A stretch of DNA of 64,000 nt from JAVJRN01 sp040218415 (GTDB lineage Bacteria; Bacteroidota; Bacteroidia; Cytophagales; Cyclobacteriaceae). The translations under genes were made by a program, and so were the position numbers. The stretch is taken from NCBI GenBank assembly GCA_040218415.1, contig JAVJRN010000079.1, forward strand, positions 124,001 through 188,000, read 5' to 3'. Shown here one piece after another: positions 7,402-16,614 of the stretch (the first letter of the stretch is position 1; each line of letters starts with the position of its first letter). The notes below the pieces were generated by a model. It saw nothing but the letters and a program-made list of their open reading frames with translations, made no database searches and had not been told where the DNA came from.

Positions 7402-10028
7402 CCAACACTGACTTTTTCTAAAATCAAACCTTTACCAAGATTCAAGGCAGCATCTAATCCTTGTAATTCCTTCCCTCCTGCGGTGGAATAAAAAGGTTGC
7501 CCTCCTCCTCCTCCTTTAATTTCTTTCGCCATTTTTCTTGTAATTTCTGAAGCATTTAATCCCTTTTCCTGAACAATCGATTCATCGATCATCACGCTAA
7601 GCATTGGCTTCTCATTAATATTAGCTGCTAAAAGTAAAATTAATCCTGGCAGTTCTCTCTTTAACTCAAAAGATAATTGTTTCAATAAATCTGCTGATGG
7701 TATCTCGATTTTGGCTGCAATAAATGAACCTGACTCAAAAGTGGTTTTCGAAGCAATCAATTGATTTTTAAGGCCAGAAGCCTTCTCTCTGTTGAGTGTG
7801 TCAAGCGTTTTCTCAAGTCTACCATTTTCATCGATCAGGCCTTGAATCGCTTTTTCCAAATCTTTAGGATTTTTCAAAATCGATTTTACTTTTGCCAGCA
7901 GATTCAGTTCACCGTTAATTATTTTTTCAGCGCCATCGGCGGTTACTGCTTCAATCCTACGAACTCCAGCTGCAACGGAACTTTCACTTACAATTTTGAA
8001 CAGCCCAATCTGGCCAGTGCTTTCTACATGGGTTCCTCCACACAATTCCACTGAATAACTTTGATCAAAGGTAATCACCCTTACAAAATCACCATACTTT
8101 TCACCAAAAAGCGCCATCGCTCCCATGTCCTTGGCTTTTTCAATGGGCACGTTCCGCTGCTCGTTCAGGTGAATATTTTCACGGATTTTATTGTTAACTA
8201 TTTGTTCGATCTTCTTTAAATCTTCCTCTTCTACTTTGGCAAAATGTGAAAAGTCAAAACGAAGTGATTTATCATGCACCAAAGATCCTTTTTGCTGCAC
8301 ATGGTCGCCAAGTATTTCACGCAATGCAGCATGAAGTAAGTGAGTTGCCGAATGGTTGTTTTCGGTCAACTTCCTTTTTGTTTTATCCACAATTGCCTCA
8401 AATTCAACCTCAGTATTGACGGGTAATTTTTTAGCATAATGGATAATCAAATCATTTTCCTTTTTCGTATCAAAAATTGAGATCTTTTCCTCTCCACTAA
8501 TCAACACTCCTGAATCTCCAACTTGGCCTCCGCTTTCCGCGTAAAATGGCGACTTATCCAGAACGATTTGATAAAATGAAACATCCTTTTGATCTACTTT
8601 ACGATACCTGGCAATCCTCGACTTTGAAGTTAAATGTTCATAGCCGATAAATTCTGTCGCATCAATAGCAAGTACTTCTTGCCAATCAGAAAGTGTTTGT
8701 TTTGCATCTGATTTCGACCTTTCTTTTTGCTTTTTTAATTCTTCCTTGAATTCATTTTCATCTACACTCAACTTGTTTTCTTTTGCTAAGAGCATAGTAA
8801 GATCAATCGGGAAACCATAAGTATCATATAACTCGAAAGCTACCTTACCGCTTACGGCCATGGTGTCTGATTCTAATATTGCATCAAATCTTTTTAGCCC
8901 ATTTTCCAGTGTTCTTAGAAAAGAATTTTCTTCCTCTTTAATGACCTTGGCTACAAAATCTTGTTGCGCTATCAATTCAGGAAAAGTATCAGCGAGCTGT
9001 TCTGCCAATAATGGGACTAATGAGTACAGCCTGGCTTCCTTGAAATTCAAAAACGTGTAACCATATCTTACCGCTCTTCTTAAAATTCGACGTATGACGT
9101 AACCTGCCCCAGTATTGCTCGGCAGTTGTCCATCGGCAATCGTAAAACTTATAGCTCTAATATGATCTGCAATGACTCGAATAGCCACATCCTTTTGCTC
9201 GTCCGATCCATAAATTACTTGAGCATCTTTCGCAATTTGTTGGATTAGCGGCTGAAAAACGTCAGTGTCATAATTGGAGGTTTTTCCTTGAATGGCCATT
9301 GCCAGCCTTTCAAAACCCATGCCTGTATCAACATGCTGCGCTGGTAAGCTCTTCAAACTTCCATCGGCTAATCTGTTAAACTGCATAAATACGAGATTCC
9401 ATACTTCCACTACTTGTGGGTGGTCTTGATTGACCAATTGATCTCCTGAAAGTTGATCAATTTCTACTTGAGGTCGAAGGTCAATATGAATTTCCGAGCA
9501 CGGACCGCAAGGTCCCGTCTCTCCCATTTCCCAAAAATTATCCTTTTTATTCCCGTTGAGAATCCGTTCCAAAGGAAGGTGTTTCTTCCAAAAATCTTTC
9601 GCCTCGTTATCCGCCGCTAAGTTCTCCGATTGATCGCCTTCAAACACGGTAACATACAACTTATCTTTAGGCAATTTGTACACTTCAGTAAGCAGCTCCC
9701 AGGCCCAGTCTATTGCGTCTTTTTTGAAGTAATCTCCAAAAGACCAATTCCCGAGCATTTCAAACATGGTATGATGGTAGGTATCGAAACCAACTTCTTC
9801 CAAGTCATTGTGCTTTCCAGAAACACGAAGACATTTTTGAGTATCAGTAATTCTAGTAGATTCAACAGGCTTGTTGCCTAAAAAGTAATCCTTAAACTGA
9901 TTCATACCAGCATTGGTAAACATCAAAGTAGGGTCGTTTTTAACAACGATGGGCGCTGAAGCAACAACTTTGTGCTGTTTATTGCGAAAAAAATCCAAAA
10001 ACTCTTGACGTATCTGTCTGGAATCCAT
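7398..10028 (-). CDS. alaS: Alanine--tRNA ligase
   Basis: At 876 residues this is a full-length AlaRS. The N-terminal class II catalytic core shows NDPTLMFTNAGMNQFKDYFLG and GMGFERLAMAIQGKTSNYDTD. The editing domain has the zinc-binding HSATHLLHAAL and CGGTH motifs, and the C-terminal DHHA1 domain ends in GGGGGQPFYSTAGG. A TAnnTTTG promoter element at 10124-10131 lies about 100 bp upstream, leaving a leader of about 90 nt. A 7-bp hairpin (10030-10054) sits two bases before the start codon. gatB and the TlpA-like gene follow and are likely cotranscribed, linking charging and transamidation. Confidence 0.98.
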   Translation of the reverse strand: MDSRQIRQEFLDFFRNKQHKVVASAPIVVKNDPTLMFTNAGMNQFKDYFLGNKPVESTRITDTQKCLRVSGKHNDLEEVGFDTYHHTMFEMLGNWSFGDYFKKDAIDWAWELLTEVYKLPKDKLYVTVFEGDQSENLAADNEAKDFWKKHLPLERILNGNKKDNFWEMGETGPCGPCSEIHIDLRPQVEIDQLSGDQLVNQDHPQVVEVWNLVFMQFNRLADGSLKSLPAQHVDTGMGFERLAMAIQGKTSNYDTDVFQPLIQQIAKDAQVIYGSDEQKDVAIRVIADHIRAISFTIADGQLPSNTGAGYVIRRILRRAVRYGYTFLNFKEARLYSLVPLLAEQLADTFPELIAQQDFVAKVIKEEENSFLRTLENGLKRFDAILESDTMAVSGKVAFELYDTYGFPIDLTMLLAKENKLSVDENEFKEELKKQKERSKSDAKQTLSDWQEVLAIDATEFIGYEHLTSKSRIARYRKVDQKDVSFYQIVLDKSPFYAESGGQVGDSGVLISGEEKISIFDTKKENDLIIHYAKKLPVNTEVEFEAIVDKTKRKLTENNHSATHLLHAALREILGDHVQQKGSLVHDKSLRFDFSHFAKVEEEDLKKIEQIVNNKIRENIHLNEQRNVPIEKAKDMGAMALFGEKYGDFVRVITFDQSYSVELCGGTHVESTGQIGLFKIVSESSVAAGVRRIEAVTADGAEKIINGELNLLAKVKSILKNPKDLEKAIQGLIDENGRLEKTLDTLNREKASGLKNQLIASKTTFESGSFIAAKIEIPSADLLKQLSFELKRELPGLILLLAANINEKPMLSVMIDESIVQEKGLNASEITRKMAKEIKGGGGGQPFYSTAGGKELQGLDAALNLGKGLILEKVSVG

Positions 10029-10029
10029 G

Positions 10030-10054
10030 TAACTAATTGATTGGTAGTTAGTTA
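10030..10054 (-). other. Inverted repeat directly before the alaS start
   Basis: TAACTAA at 10030-10036 pairs with TTAGTTA at 10048-10054 across an 11-nt loop. In the mRNA this hairpin would end two bases before the AUG and could affect initiation. It is short and AT-only, so it may be chance. Confidence 0.3.
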
Positions 10055-10123
10055 AAACTAAATATTTGTTTTTGTATAAGTAAAAGCCGAAATTCGTAAT
10101 AATTTAGAGTTTTACTTGCGCGG

Positions 10124-10131
10124 CAAAACTA
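10124..10131 (-). promoter_or_regulatory. Candidate -7 promoter element for alaS
   Basis: On the minus strand this reads TAGTTTTG, an exact match to the Bacteroidota TAnnTTTG element. A start site about 7 nt downstream would leave an alaS leader of roughly 90 nt. No clear -33 TTTG was found at the ideal distance. Confidence 0.45.
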
Positions 10132-10156
10132 CTAGAATTAACCCTAAATTCGACCT

Positions 10157-11140
10157 ATGGCAAGAATTAAGTACTATTATGACACAGAGTCATGCAGGTA
10201 TGAGAGGATCAAAGTTTCCACTTGGGACATCATTTGGAACTCACTGGGTTTCTTGACGCTCGCTTTAATGCTAGCGGCGGGTATTGTATTCGTGTATATA
10301 GAATATTTTGAATCACCGGAAGAAGCTCTTTTAAGGAAAGAAAACGAAGAGCTAAGGCTCTACTATGATTTGCTGAGTCAAGAAATGGAAACAGCAAATA
10401 ATATGCTTTACAATCTGCAAGAACGAGATGATAATGTATACAGAGTGATTTTTGGCGTTGAGTCTATTCCAGAAGAAATCAGGTCTGCTGGTACTGGTGG
10501 CTCAAATAGATATCGTGAGCTTATCGAAAAAGGACTTGAAAGACAAAAATTAATTATCGATAATTTTCAGAAAATCGATAAGTTAAAAAAACAGATGTAC
10601 ATACAAACAAAGTCATACGATGACATTGTAGGTATGGCCAGAGATAAAGAATTATTGCTAGCCTCACTTCCTGCTATTCAGCCTGTTTCAAACAATGAAT
10701 TAAGAAGATTGTCAAGTGGCTTTGGAACCAGAATCGATCCTATTTTGAAGGTAAAAAGACCACACAGAGGCGTAGATTTTTCATTACCGAAAGGGTCTCC
10801 AGTATATGCGACTGGCGATGGTGTTGTGAAAATGGTAAGAGCCAGTTTTAGTGGATATGGAAAGCAAATAGAAGTGGATCATGGTTTTGGATACAAAACA
10901 AAATATGCCCACTTAAACGAATTTCTTGTCAAACAAGGGCAAAAAGTGAAACGTGGGGAATTGATCGCTTACTCTGGAAATACAGGGAAATCAACTGCCC
11001 CGCACTTGCACTACGAAGTACACATAAATAATAAAGCCGTAAATCCGGTTCACTATTTCTACAGAGACTTGGACTCTGATGAATACGAAGAAATTTTGAG
11101 ACTAGCCTCTATTGAAAATCAAGCCTTAGGGTCTTATTAG
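10157..11140 (+). CDS. M23-family metallopeptidase (LytM domain), membrane-anchored
   Basis: A 327-residue peptidoglycan endopeptidase-like protein. One membrane segment (about 30-48, LGFLTLALMLAAGIVFVYI) is followed by a coiled-coil stretch rich in E/L/K (about 55-165), and the C-terminal M23 domain contains HRGVDFSLPKGSPVYATGDG (zinc ligands H and D) and HLHYEVH (catalytic and zinc His). This arrangement fits enzymes, or regulators of amidases, that act on cell-wall cross-links in the periplasm. Both zinc motifs are intact, so it is probably catalytic. It is divergent from alaS and followed by a strong terminator at 11163-11190. Confidence 0.94.
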   Translation: MARIKYYYDTESCRYERIKVSTWDIIWNSLGFLTLALMLAAGIVFVYIEYFESPEEALLRKENEELRLYYDLLSQEMETANNMLYNLQERDDNVYRVIFGVESIPEEIRSAGTGGSNRYRELIEKGLERQKLIIDNFQKIDKLKKQMYIQTKSYDDIVGMARDKELLLASLPAIQPVSNNELRRLSSGFGTRIDPILKVKRPHRGVDFSLPKGSPVYATGDGVVKMVRASFSGYGKQIEVDHGFGYKTKYAHLNEFLVKQGQKVKRGELIAYSGNTGKSTAPHLHYEVHINNKAVNPVHYFYRDLDSDEYEEILRLASIENQALGSY

Positions 11141-11162
11141 AGTCATTCAATAGGATAATAAC

Positions 11163-11190
11163 AAAAAGCCGATACTTATCGGCTTTTTTT
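11163..11190 (+). terminator. Intrinsic terminator after the M23 peptidase gene
   Basis: A perfect 12-bp stem, AAAAAGCCGATA pairing with TATCGGCTTTTT around a 2-nt spacer, runs straight into a T-tract 22 bp after the peptidase stop codon. The A-run on the 5' side would also let it work in the opposite direction, though there is no minus-strand gene end nearby. Confidence 0.9.
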
Positions 11191-11240
11191 ATGTCAAACA
11201 TTTAAGAAAAGTTGACTCCCAATTAAGCTAAAACAAATGC

Positions 11241-11248
11241 TAGTTTTG
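11241..11248 (+). promoter_or_regulatory. Candidate -7 promoter element for the CapA-like gene
   Basis: TAGTTTTG matches TAnnTTTG exactly. A start site near 11255 gives a leader of about 15 nt before the ATG at 11270. The element lies just after the upstream terminator, as expected for a new transcription unit. Confidence 0.5.
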
Positions 11249-11269
11249 TAATCATTATAATTTCATTCT

Positions 11270-12481
11270 ATGCGCATAGATCGCCTCATTTGTATATTAA
11301 TCCTTTTTTTATCAGGTTGTAAAATTGCACAGCGAAGTGCTACGGATTCAGCTTCAAAATCAGATGATGACAATCTCATAGTAAAAAATGAAATAGATAG
11401 TCTAATTAAAGAAAGCACACCAACATATTGGATTACAAGCACCGAGGACACCTTAACTTCCTTAAATGAAGAAGTGGATATTAAAATATCGCGTTTAATT
11501 CCCGACACCTTTAAAATAATGGCAGTAGGTGATATTATGAACGGAACCACATATCCCAATACTTCCTATTTGCCTCCTAATAATGGCAAGTCATTATGGA
11601 ACAGTAGTTGTGCTACACTTCAATCAGCAGACCTTACTTTTGGTAACTTAGAAGGAACCATTCTCAATGGAGAAGGGGATCCTAAAGAATGTTCAAATCC
11701 AAAAAGCTGCTTCTTGTTCAAAATGCCGGTTTACATGGCTGAGAACTTCTCTCATTGTAGTTTTGACCTGATGAGTACCGCGAATAATCATGCGAATGAT
11801 TTTGGTTCAGTAGGAAGAAGTGCTACTGCCTTCGCGCTTGACTCTTTTCAAATAGCACATGCGGGTAGTGTTGAAAAACATTTTACAATAATTAAAAGAA
11901 ACCATCTCAAGATTGGTATGGTTGCCTTCGCTCCGAATAAGGGAACTCTAACCTTTTATGACGAGCAATATGCTTCTTCTCTGGTAAAAAAACTTGACTC
12001 AATCGTGGATATCGTCATTGTTTCCATTCACGGAGGTGCCGAAGGAGCAAAAAATCAGCATGTAACTGATGCTACCGAATTTTATTATGGAGAAAACAGA
12101 GGTAATATTTATGCTTTCAGTAGGAGTATGATAGAAAACGGAGCTGATATTATTCTCGGGCATGGTCCACATGTACCACGCGCTATTGATATTTATCAGG
12201 ATAGATTGATTGTTTACTCTTTGGGTAATTTTCTTACATATGGCCGGTTCAATTTAAAAAATGAGAATGCCTTCGCTCCTTTACTTGAAGCTAACCTCAA
12301 TGGAAATGGTGAATTTTTAAATGGTAAAATTCATTCTTTTATACAATCATATACTTTAGGCCCATTGGTTGATGAAAAAAAACGTGCCGCATTAAAAATG
12401 AAAAAATTAAGTGAAGAAGATTTTCCAGAATCTGAAATTTACATTGATGAAGAAGGCATAATTTCCTATCTTCATCGCTGA
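11270..12481 (+). CDS. CapA-family lipoprotein (poly-gamma-glutamate synthesis-like metallophosphoesterase)
   Basis: A 403-residue lipoprotein (lipobox LSGC, Cys 16). The PGA_cap domain shows the calcineurin-like metal motifs AVGDIMNG near residue 85, FGNLEGTI, STANNHANDFG, VVSIHGGAEG and GHGPHVPRAIDIY, followed by YSLGNFLTYG. In Bacillus, CapA belongs to the poly-gamma-glutamate capsule machinery, but many bacteria carry CapA homologues without CapB/C, as here, and their substrate is unknown. It is followed after 2 bp by the MerR regulator gene and then dprA, probably one transcript from the promoter at 11241. Confidence 0.9.
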   Translation: MRIDRLICILILFLSGCKIAQRSATDSASKSDDDNLIVKNEIDSLIKESTPTYWITSTEDTLTSLNEEVDIKISRLIPDTFKIMAVGDIMNGTTYPNTSYLPPNNGKSLWNSSCATLQSADLTFGNLEGTILNGEGDPKECSNPKSCFLFKMPVYMAENFSHCSFDLMSTANNHANDFGSVGRSATAFALDSFQIAHAGSVEKHFTIIKRNHLKIGMVAFAPNKGTLTFYDEQYASSLVKKLDSIVDIVIVSIHGGAEGAKNQHVTDATEFYYGENRGNIYAFSRSMIENGADIILGHGPHVPRAIDIYQDRLIVYSLGNFLTYGRFNLKNENAFAPLLEANLNGNGEFLNGKIHSFIQSYTLGPLVDEKKRAALKMKKLSEEDFPESEIYIDEEGIISYLHR

Positions 12482-12483
12482 AA

Positions 12484-12822
12484 ATGCCCTACAAAGAAAA
12501 AGAGATAGAAAAAAAGTATTTCACCATAGGTGAAGTTGCAGACGAGCTTGGCGTTGCTACTTCTCTGATTCGTTTCTGGGAAGGAGAATTCGACATTATT
12601 CGTCCTAAAAAAAACCGCAAGGGTAATCGCCAATTCACCACTGAGGATATCAAAAATGTCAGATTAATTTATTACCTCGTCAAAGAAAAAGGCTACACCC
12701 TACAAGGAGCCCGAGAGTTTATTAAAAATGATGTGGAAGCTGCGAGCAATAAAATTGAACTCATTGAATCTTTAAAAAAGGTTCGTAGTTTTCTTGAGCA
12801 GATCAGAAACGAACTCGCATGA
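12484..12822 (+). CDS. MerR-family transcriptional regulator
   Basis: A 112-residue protein consisting almost only of the MerR winged-helix domain: YFTIGEVADELGVATSLIRFWEGEF is helix-turn-helix plus wing one, and NRQFTTEDIKNVRLIYYLVKEKGYTLQGAREFI completes the fold. The short C-terminal helix could dimerise, but there is no effector-binding domain and no conserved Cys cluster, so no inducer can be proposed. The same small MerR type commonly sits near the M23 peptidase and alaS genes in Bacteroidota. Its stop precedes the dprA ATG by one base. Confidence 0.92.
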   Translation: MPYKEKEIEKKYFTIGEVADELGVATSLIRFWEGEFDIIRPKKNRKGNRQFTTEDIKNVRLIYYLVKEKGYTLQGAREFIKNDVEAASNKIELIESLKKVRSFLEQIRNELA

Positions 12823-12823
12823 C

Positions 12824-13924
12824 ATGGACGAGGAAAAGCGTTATCAACTTGCGCTAAGCCTAACTGGTGGAATAGGGAACGTCAACACCAAAAACTTAAT
12901 TAGTTATTGTGGTTCTGCGTCTAATGTATTCAAAAGCAAAACAGCTCACCTACTAAAAATCCCCGGCGTTGGCACTAAAACTATTGAATCAATAAGAAGT
13001 GGAGCGGTAATAAGGCAGGCAGATGAAATTATTGCCGATTGTTTCAAGAGCGAAATTAAAATTCAACATTATACTGACGCTGACTACCCAAGCAGGTTGA
13101 AAGTAATTGCCGATGCGCCAAGTATTCTATACTCTTCCGGCAGTGGAAATTATAACAATCAAAGAGTACTGGCTATAGTAGGAACTAGAAAAGCCACGGA
13201 ATATGGAAAGGAAATTACGCGAAAAATAATATCAGAATTAGCTGGAACCAATACACTCATCATCAGTGGGTTGGCCTATGGCATTGATATCGAAGCACAT
13301 AAAGCATGTCTTGAATACGGCTTACCTACCTACGGGATTATGGCCAATGGGCATCATAAAATATATCCTAGTCAACATAAGAAAATAGCCATCAAAATGC
13401 TCGAAACAGGTGGCTTGCTCTCTGAAAACCCACCTGATAAACAAGCACAGGCGCATTTCTTTCCTGCACGAAATAGAATTATTGCAGGTATGAGCGATGC
13501 TGTACTTGTAGTTGAAGCAGCTGTGAAAGGTGGCGCTTTAATCACTGCAAATATTGCTGACTCTTACGACAAATATGTCTTTGCTGTACCAGGAACCATT
13601 GGAAGCACCTACTCTGAAGGCTGCAATGAGCTAATAAGGAATCAAAAAGCTTACATTTACACCGGTGTAAAAGACCTTAACTATTATCTCAACTGGGATC
13701 AAAGCAATAATAAAGGGATAGAAAAAACAGTTGATATAGCCCAGCTACTGCCAGCAGAGTTGAAAGTTTATAATTTGCTTTTTACAGAAAAAGAAGCTCT
13801 GCATATTGATGAAATTGCGTGGAAAACTCAACTGCCGATCAATGAAGTAGCTTCACACCTACTCACACTTGAGTTTAAAGGAATTTTAAAATCACTTCCC
13901 GGTAAAAAATTTAAGCTCATTTAA
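12824..13924 (+). CDS. dprA: DNA-processing protein DprA (Smf)
   Basis: DprA loads RecA on incoming single-stranded DNA in natural transformation. This 366-residue copy has an N-terminal helix-hairpin-helix region (LLKIPGVGTKTIESI), the Rossmann-like DprA core (LAIVGTRKATEYGKE, IISGLAYGIDIEAHKACLEY, ENPPDKQAQAHFFPARNRII, VVEAAVKGGALITAN) and a C-terminal winged-helix (LHIDEIAWKTQLPINEVASHLLTLE). The usual ANGxDxxYP segment reads ANGHHKIYP, a mild departure. ATG 12824 is chosen because an upstream TTG start would extend into the merR gene. Its stop codon overlaps that of the convergent SLC13 gene. Confidence 0.96.
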   Translation: MDEEKRYQLALSLTGGIGNVNTKNLISYCGSASNVFKSKTAHLLKIPGVGTKTIESIRSGAVIRQADEIIADCFKSEIKIQHYTDADYPSRLKVIADAPSILYSSGSGNYNNQRVLAIVGTRKATEYGKEITRKIISELAGTNTLIISGLAYGIDIEAHKACLEYGLPTYGIMANGHHKIYPSQHKKIAIKMLETGGLLSENPPDKQAQAHFFPARNRIIAGMSDAVLVVEAAVKGGALITANIADSYDKYVFAVPGTIGSTYSEGCNELIRNQKAYIYTGVKDLNYYLNWDQSNNKGIEKTVDIAQLLPAELKVYNLLFTEKEALHIDEIAWKTQLPINEVASHLLTLEFKGILKSLPGKKFKLI

Positions 13925-15723
13925 AACGGGTAAATTATCGGAATTAAAAGGCACGCAAGCAACCAGAAAATTAAATTAAGTCCTGCGCCTATTTTAAGAA
14001 AATCGAAAAACTTATACTGTCCCGCCGTGTAGACCATGGTGTTGGTTTGATAACCGATTGGCGTCATCAACGATGCAGAAGCTGCGAGCATTACCGCTAT
14101 TAGAAAAGGAAAAGGACTAACATCTAATTTATCTGCCGAAGCTATCGCAATTGGAGCCAATAAAGCCGCGGTTGCATTGTTGGACATTACTTCTGTTATC
14201 AGTGAGGTAAGTAAGTACAATGCTGCGAGCAACGCATAAGGACCGTACTGGCCAAAAACATTAATCAAAAGATGCGCAATCCCATCAGCCAAGCCACTGG
14301 AACTCATAGCGGCACCTAAACTAATCACACCTGCCAGTAAAAATACGATCTTCCATTCAATGGAAGCATACATCTCCTTCATAGAGACAATTCGACTGAG
14401 TACAAGAACACAAACGCCAAGAATAGTAGAGGCAACAATAGGCAATACATTGAAGGTGGTTAAACCAATAACCATCACAATTGTACTCATAACGGCGATA
14501 AAATTTTTCTTTTTGAAGTCAATGACACCAGCCTCTGAAAGAATAATAAAAGGACTTTTAGGACTGGACTCCATAGACTTAAGCATGTTGATTCTATGGG
14601 ATTTAATTTCTATCAAAATCAAATCTCCGGCTTTCAGCTCCACTTCATGAAGATGCTCATGCAATATTTCCTCTCGTTGTTGAATCGCTAAAGGCACTGC
14701 TCTAAACCTTCTCCTAAAATCCATTTGTCGAAGACTCTTTCCTTCAAATTCAGAACCATTAGTGACAACTAGCTCAAGAAGACTTGTATCTCCTTTTTGG
14801 ATTTCACTATCCCCCATACGTAAAGCTGAAAGGTTGAAACCAACCTTTAGTCTATCTTTTAAATCTGAGATTTTTTCAACATTACATTTGATCTTCAAAA
14901 TATCGCCAGCATCTATTTCAAAATCTCCGGCTGGGAGTGTAAATCGCATATTCCCACGTATGACTTCAATAATATCAAGCTCCATATCGCGAACGATCAT
15001 GCTGTCCATGATACGCTGACCTACAAAATCAGAATCATGTAATATTTCCACTTGGGTGATATAATTTCGGATACTGAAGCGAGACTCAATATCCTCTTTG
15101 ATCGACCTGTCCGGAAGGAGTTTTTTACCAAATAAAAACAGATAAAGCGCACCAACTAAAAGAAAAACAACACCAATAGGAGCCGTATAGAACATTGAAA
15201 ACTCACCGAGACCCGCGTCCAACGCGATACCACTAACAAGCACATTTGTGGAGGTGCCAATAAGCGTACAAGTCCCTCCAAAAATGGATGCATAAGACAG
15301 TGGAATCAATAATTTGGAATGGCTGATCTTTGCTATTTTCCCAACGCTGATCATTACCGGAATAAACATGGCAACAATGGGTGTGTTATTAATGAAAGCC
15401 GATGCTAAGCCAACAAAAAATATCATTAAAAGTAAACCTACGTTATAATTTCTGGTGAATACACCTGATAACCAAGGCCCTATTCTTTGTAAAGCACCAG
15501 TTTTTAACAAAGCATAGCTGATCACAAACATGAACGCGACTGTTATGGTGGCTGGATTGCTAAACCCAGCTATTCCTTGCTGAGGGGTAATGACTCCTGT
15601 TACTATTAGACTAGTCATGATCAGTATGGCCACCATGTCGACCGGCAACCATTCTGAAACAAACAATACTATCGCACCAAAAATAATAATCAGAACGACA
15701 ACCGCTTCATAAGTCCATTCCAT
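13921..15723 (-). CDS. SLC13-family permease with TrkA-C domains
   Basis: A 600-residue inner-membrane transporter. Two hydrophobic halves (about residues 1-200 and 390-600) enclose a soluble insert with two TrkA-C/RCK-C-like domains (about 205-385). Landmarks are NPATITVAFMFVISYALLKTGAL and NNTPIVAMFIPVMISV in the first half, and TEVMSNNATAALLAPIAIA and MTPIGYQTNTMVY in the second, matching the SNT-type motifs of the DASS (dicarboxylate or sulfate/Na+) family. The substrate cannot be read off. It starts 2 bp after the HMG-CoA lyase gene, so it is probably the last gene of the riboswitch-led unit. Confidence 0.93.
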   Translation of the reverse strand: MEWTYEAVVVLIIIFGAIVLFVSEWLPVDMVAILIMTSLIVTGVITPQQGIAGFSNPATITVAFMFVISYALLKTGALQRIGPWLSGVFTRNYNVGLLLMIFFVGLASAFINNTPIVAMFIPVMISVGKIAKISHSKLLIPLSYASIFGGTCTLIGTSTNVLVSGIALDAGLGEFSMFYTAPIGVVFLLVGALYLFLFGKKLLPDRSIKEDIESRFSIRNYITQVEILHDSDFVGQRIMDSMIVRDMELDIIEVIRGNMRFTLPAGDFEIDAGDILKIKCNVEKISDLKDRLKVGFNLSALRMGDSEIQKGDTSLLELVVTNGSEFEGKSLRQMDFRRRFRAVPLAIQQREEILHEHLHEVELKAGDLILIEIKSHRINMLKSMESSPKSPFIILSEAGVIDFKKKNFIAVMSTIVMVIGLTTFNVLPIVASTILGVCVLVLSRIVSMKEMYASIEWKIVFLLAGVISLGAAMSSSGLADGIAHLLINVFGQYGPYALLAALYLLTSLITEVMSNNATAALLAPIAIASADKLDVSPFPFLIAVMLAASASLMTPIGYQTNTMVYTAGQYKFFDFLKIGAGLNLIFWLLACLLIPIIYPF

Positions 15724-15725
15724 GA

Positions 15726-16571
15726 TCAGAAATATTTAGTGAATATTTCGTCAGAAATTTGTTTACTCAAGACAAGAGATTCATGATCGATATTAAGAGG
15801 CTTCTGACCAATTTGATCAATCAAATCGAGTGTATTTAAATTTCCTGTTAAATCATCAGTTGCCATCGGACAACCTCCATAACCACCTATCGCTCCATCA
15901 ATTCTTTGACAACCTGAGTTAAGCATGGCTTGAATTTTTTGTTTGGCACTTTGCGAGGTAACATGCAAATGCGCCCCAATTTCAATCTCTGGAAATTCAC
16001 TAATCAATTTGCTCAATTGTAGCGCTATCGATTCTGGCTGTGCCATGCCGACTGTATCCGCCAAGGAGATAATATTTACTCCAAAACTCGCTAGCTTTCC
16101 TACGAACTCTTGAATATAATCGGCCTCATAAGGGTCGTTATAAGGATTACCAAAACCCATAGATAGGTAAACAACGAGTCTTCTTTCACTTTTTAATACT
16201 TTTTCTTGAATCGACTTTATCTCTTCAAAAGCTGTGGCTATTGACTTTTTGGTATTTCGTTGTTGAAATGTTTCTGAAAGCGACAATGGGAAACCTAAAT
16301 AATCGATCTCTTTATAGACCAATGCGTCCTCCGCTCCTCTGATATTAGCGACTATTGCGAGTAGCTTCGTCTTAGTATTTAAACTCAATCCTTCTAATAC
16401 TTGACGTGTATCCGATAGCTGTGGAATAGCCTTGGGAGAAACAAAACTTCCAAAATCAATGGTATCAAATCCAACCTTCAGCAATGAATTGATAAATCTT
16501 ACTTTGTCCTTGGTAGGTATAAAGTCTTTGATGCCTTGCATCGCATCGCGCGGGCATTCGATGATTTTCAT
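15726..16571 (-). CDS. Hydroxymethylglutaryl-CoA lyase
   Basis: A 281-residue TIM-barrel lyase of the HMGL-like family that cleaves HMG-CoA to acetyl-CoA and acetoacetate, usually the last step of leucine degradation. The catalytic Arg-Asp lies in ECPRDAMQG, FGSFVSPKAIPQ follows, the two metal-binding His are in GAHLHVT, and the catalytic Cys loop is GGYGGCPMATDDLTGN. The His motif is usually HFHDT, so Asp is replaced by Val, and the first motif usually reads PRDGLQ. The protein is therefore a slightly divergent but apparently active HMGL. A gap of 43 bp separates it from metF. Confidence 0.88.
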   Translation of the reverse strand: MKIIECPRDAMQGIKDFIPTKDKVRFINSLLKVGFDTIDFGSFVSPKAIPQLSDTRQVLEGLSLNTKTKLLAIVANIRGAEDALVYKEIDYLGFPLSLSETFQQRNTKKSIATAFEEIKSIQEKVLKSERRLVVYLSMGFGNPYNDPYEADYIQEFVGKLASFGVNIISLADTVGMAQPESIALQLSKLISEFPEIEIGAHLHVTSQSAKQKIQAMLNSGCQRIDGAIGGYGGCPMATDDLTGNLNTLDLIDQIGQKPLNIDHESLVLSKQISDEIFTKYF

Positions 16572-16614
16572 TCTGCAAAGTTAACCCGAATAGCTCAAGG
16601 TGTAAGCAATAAGC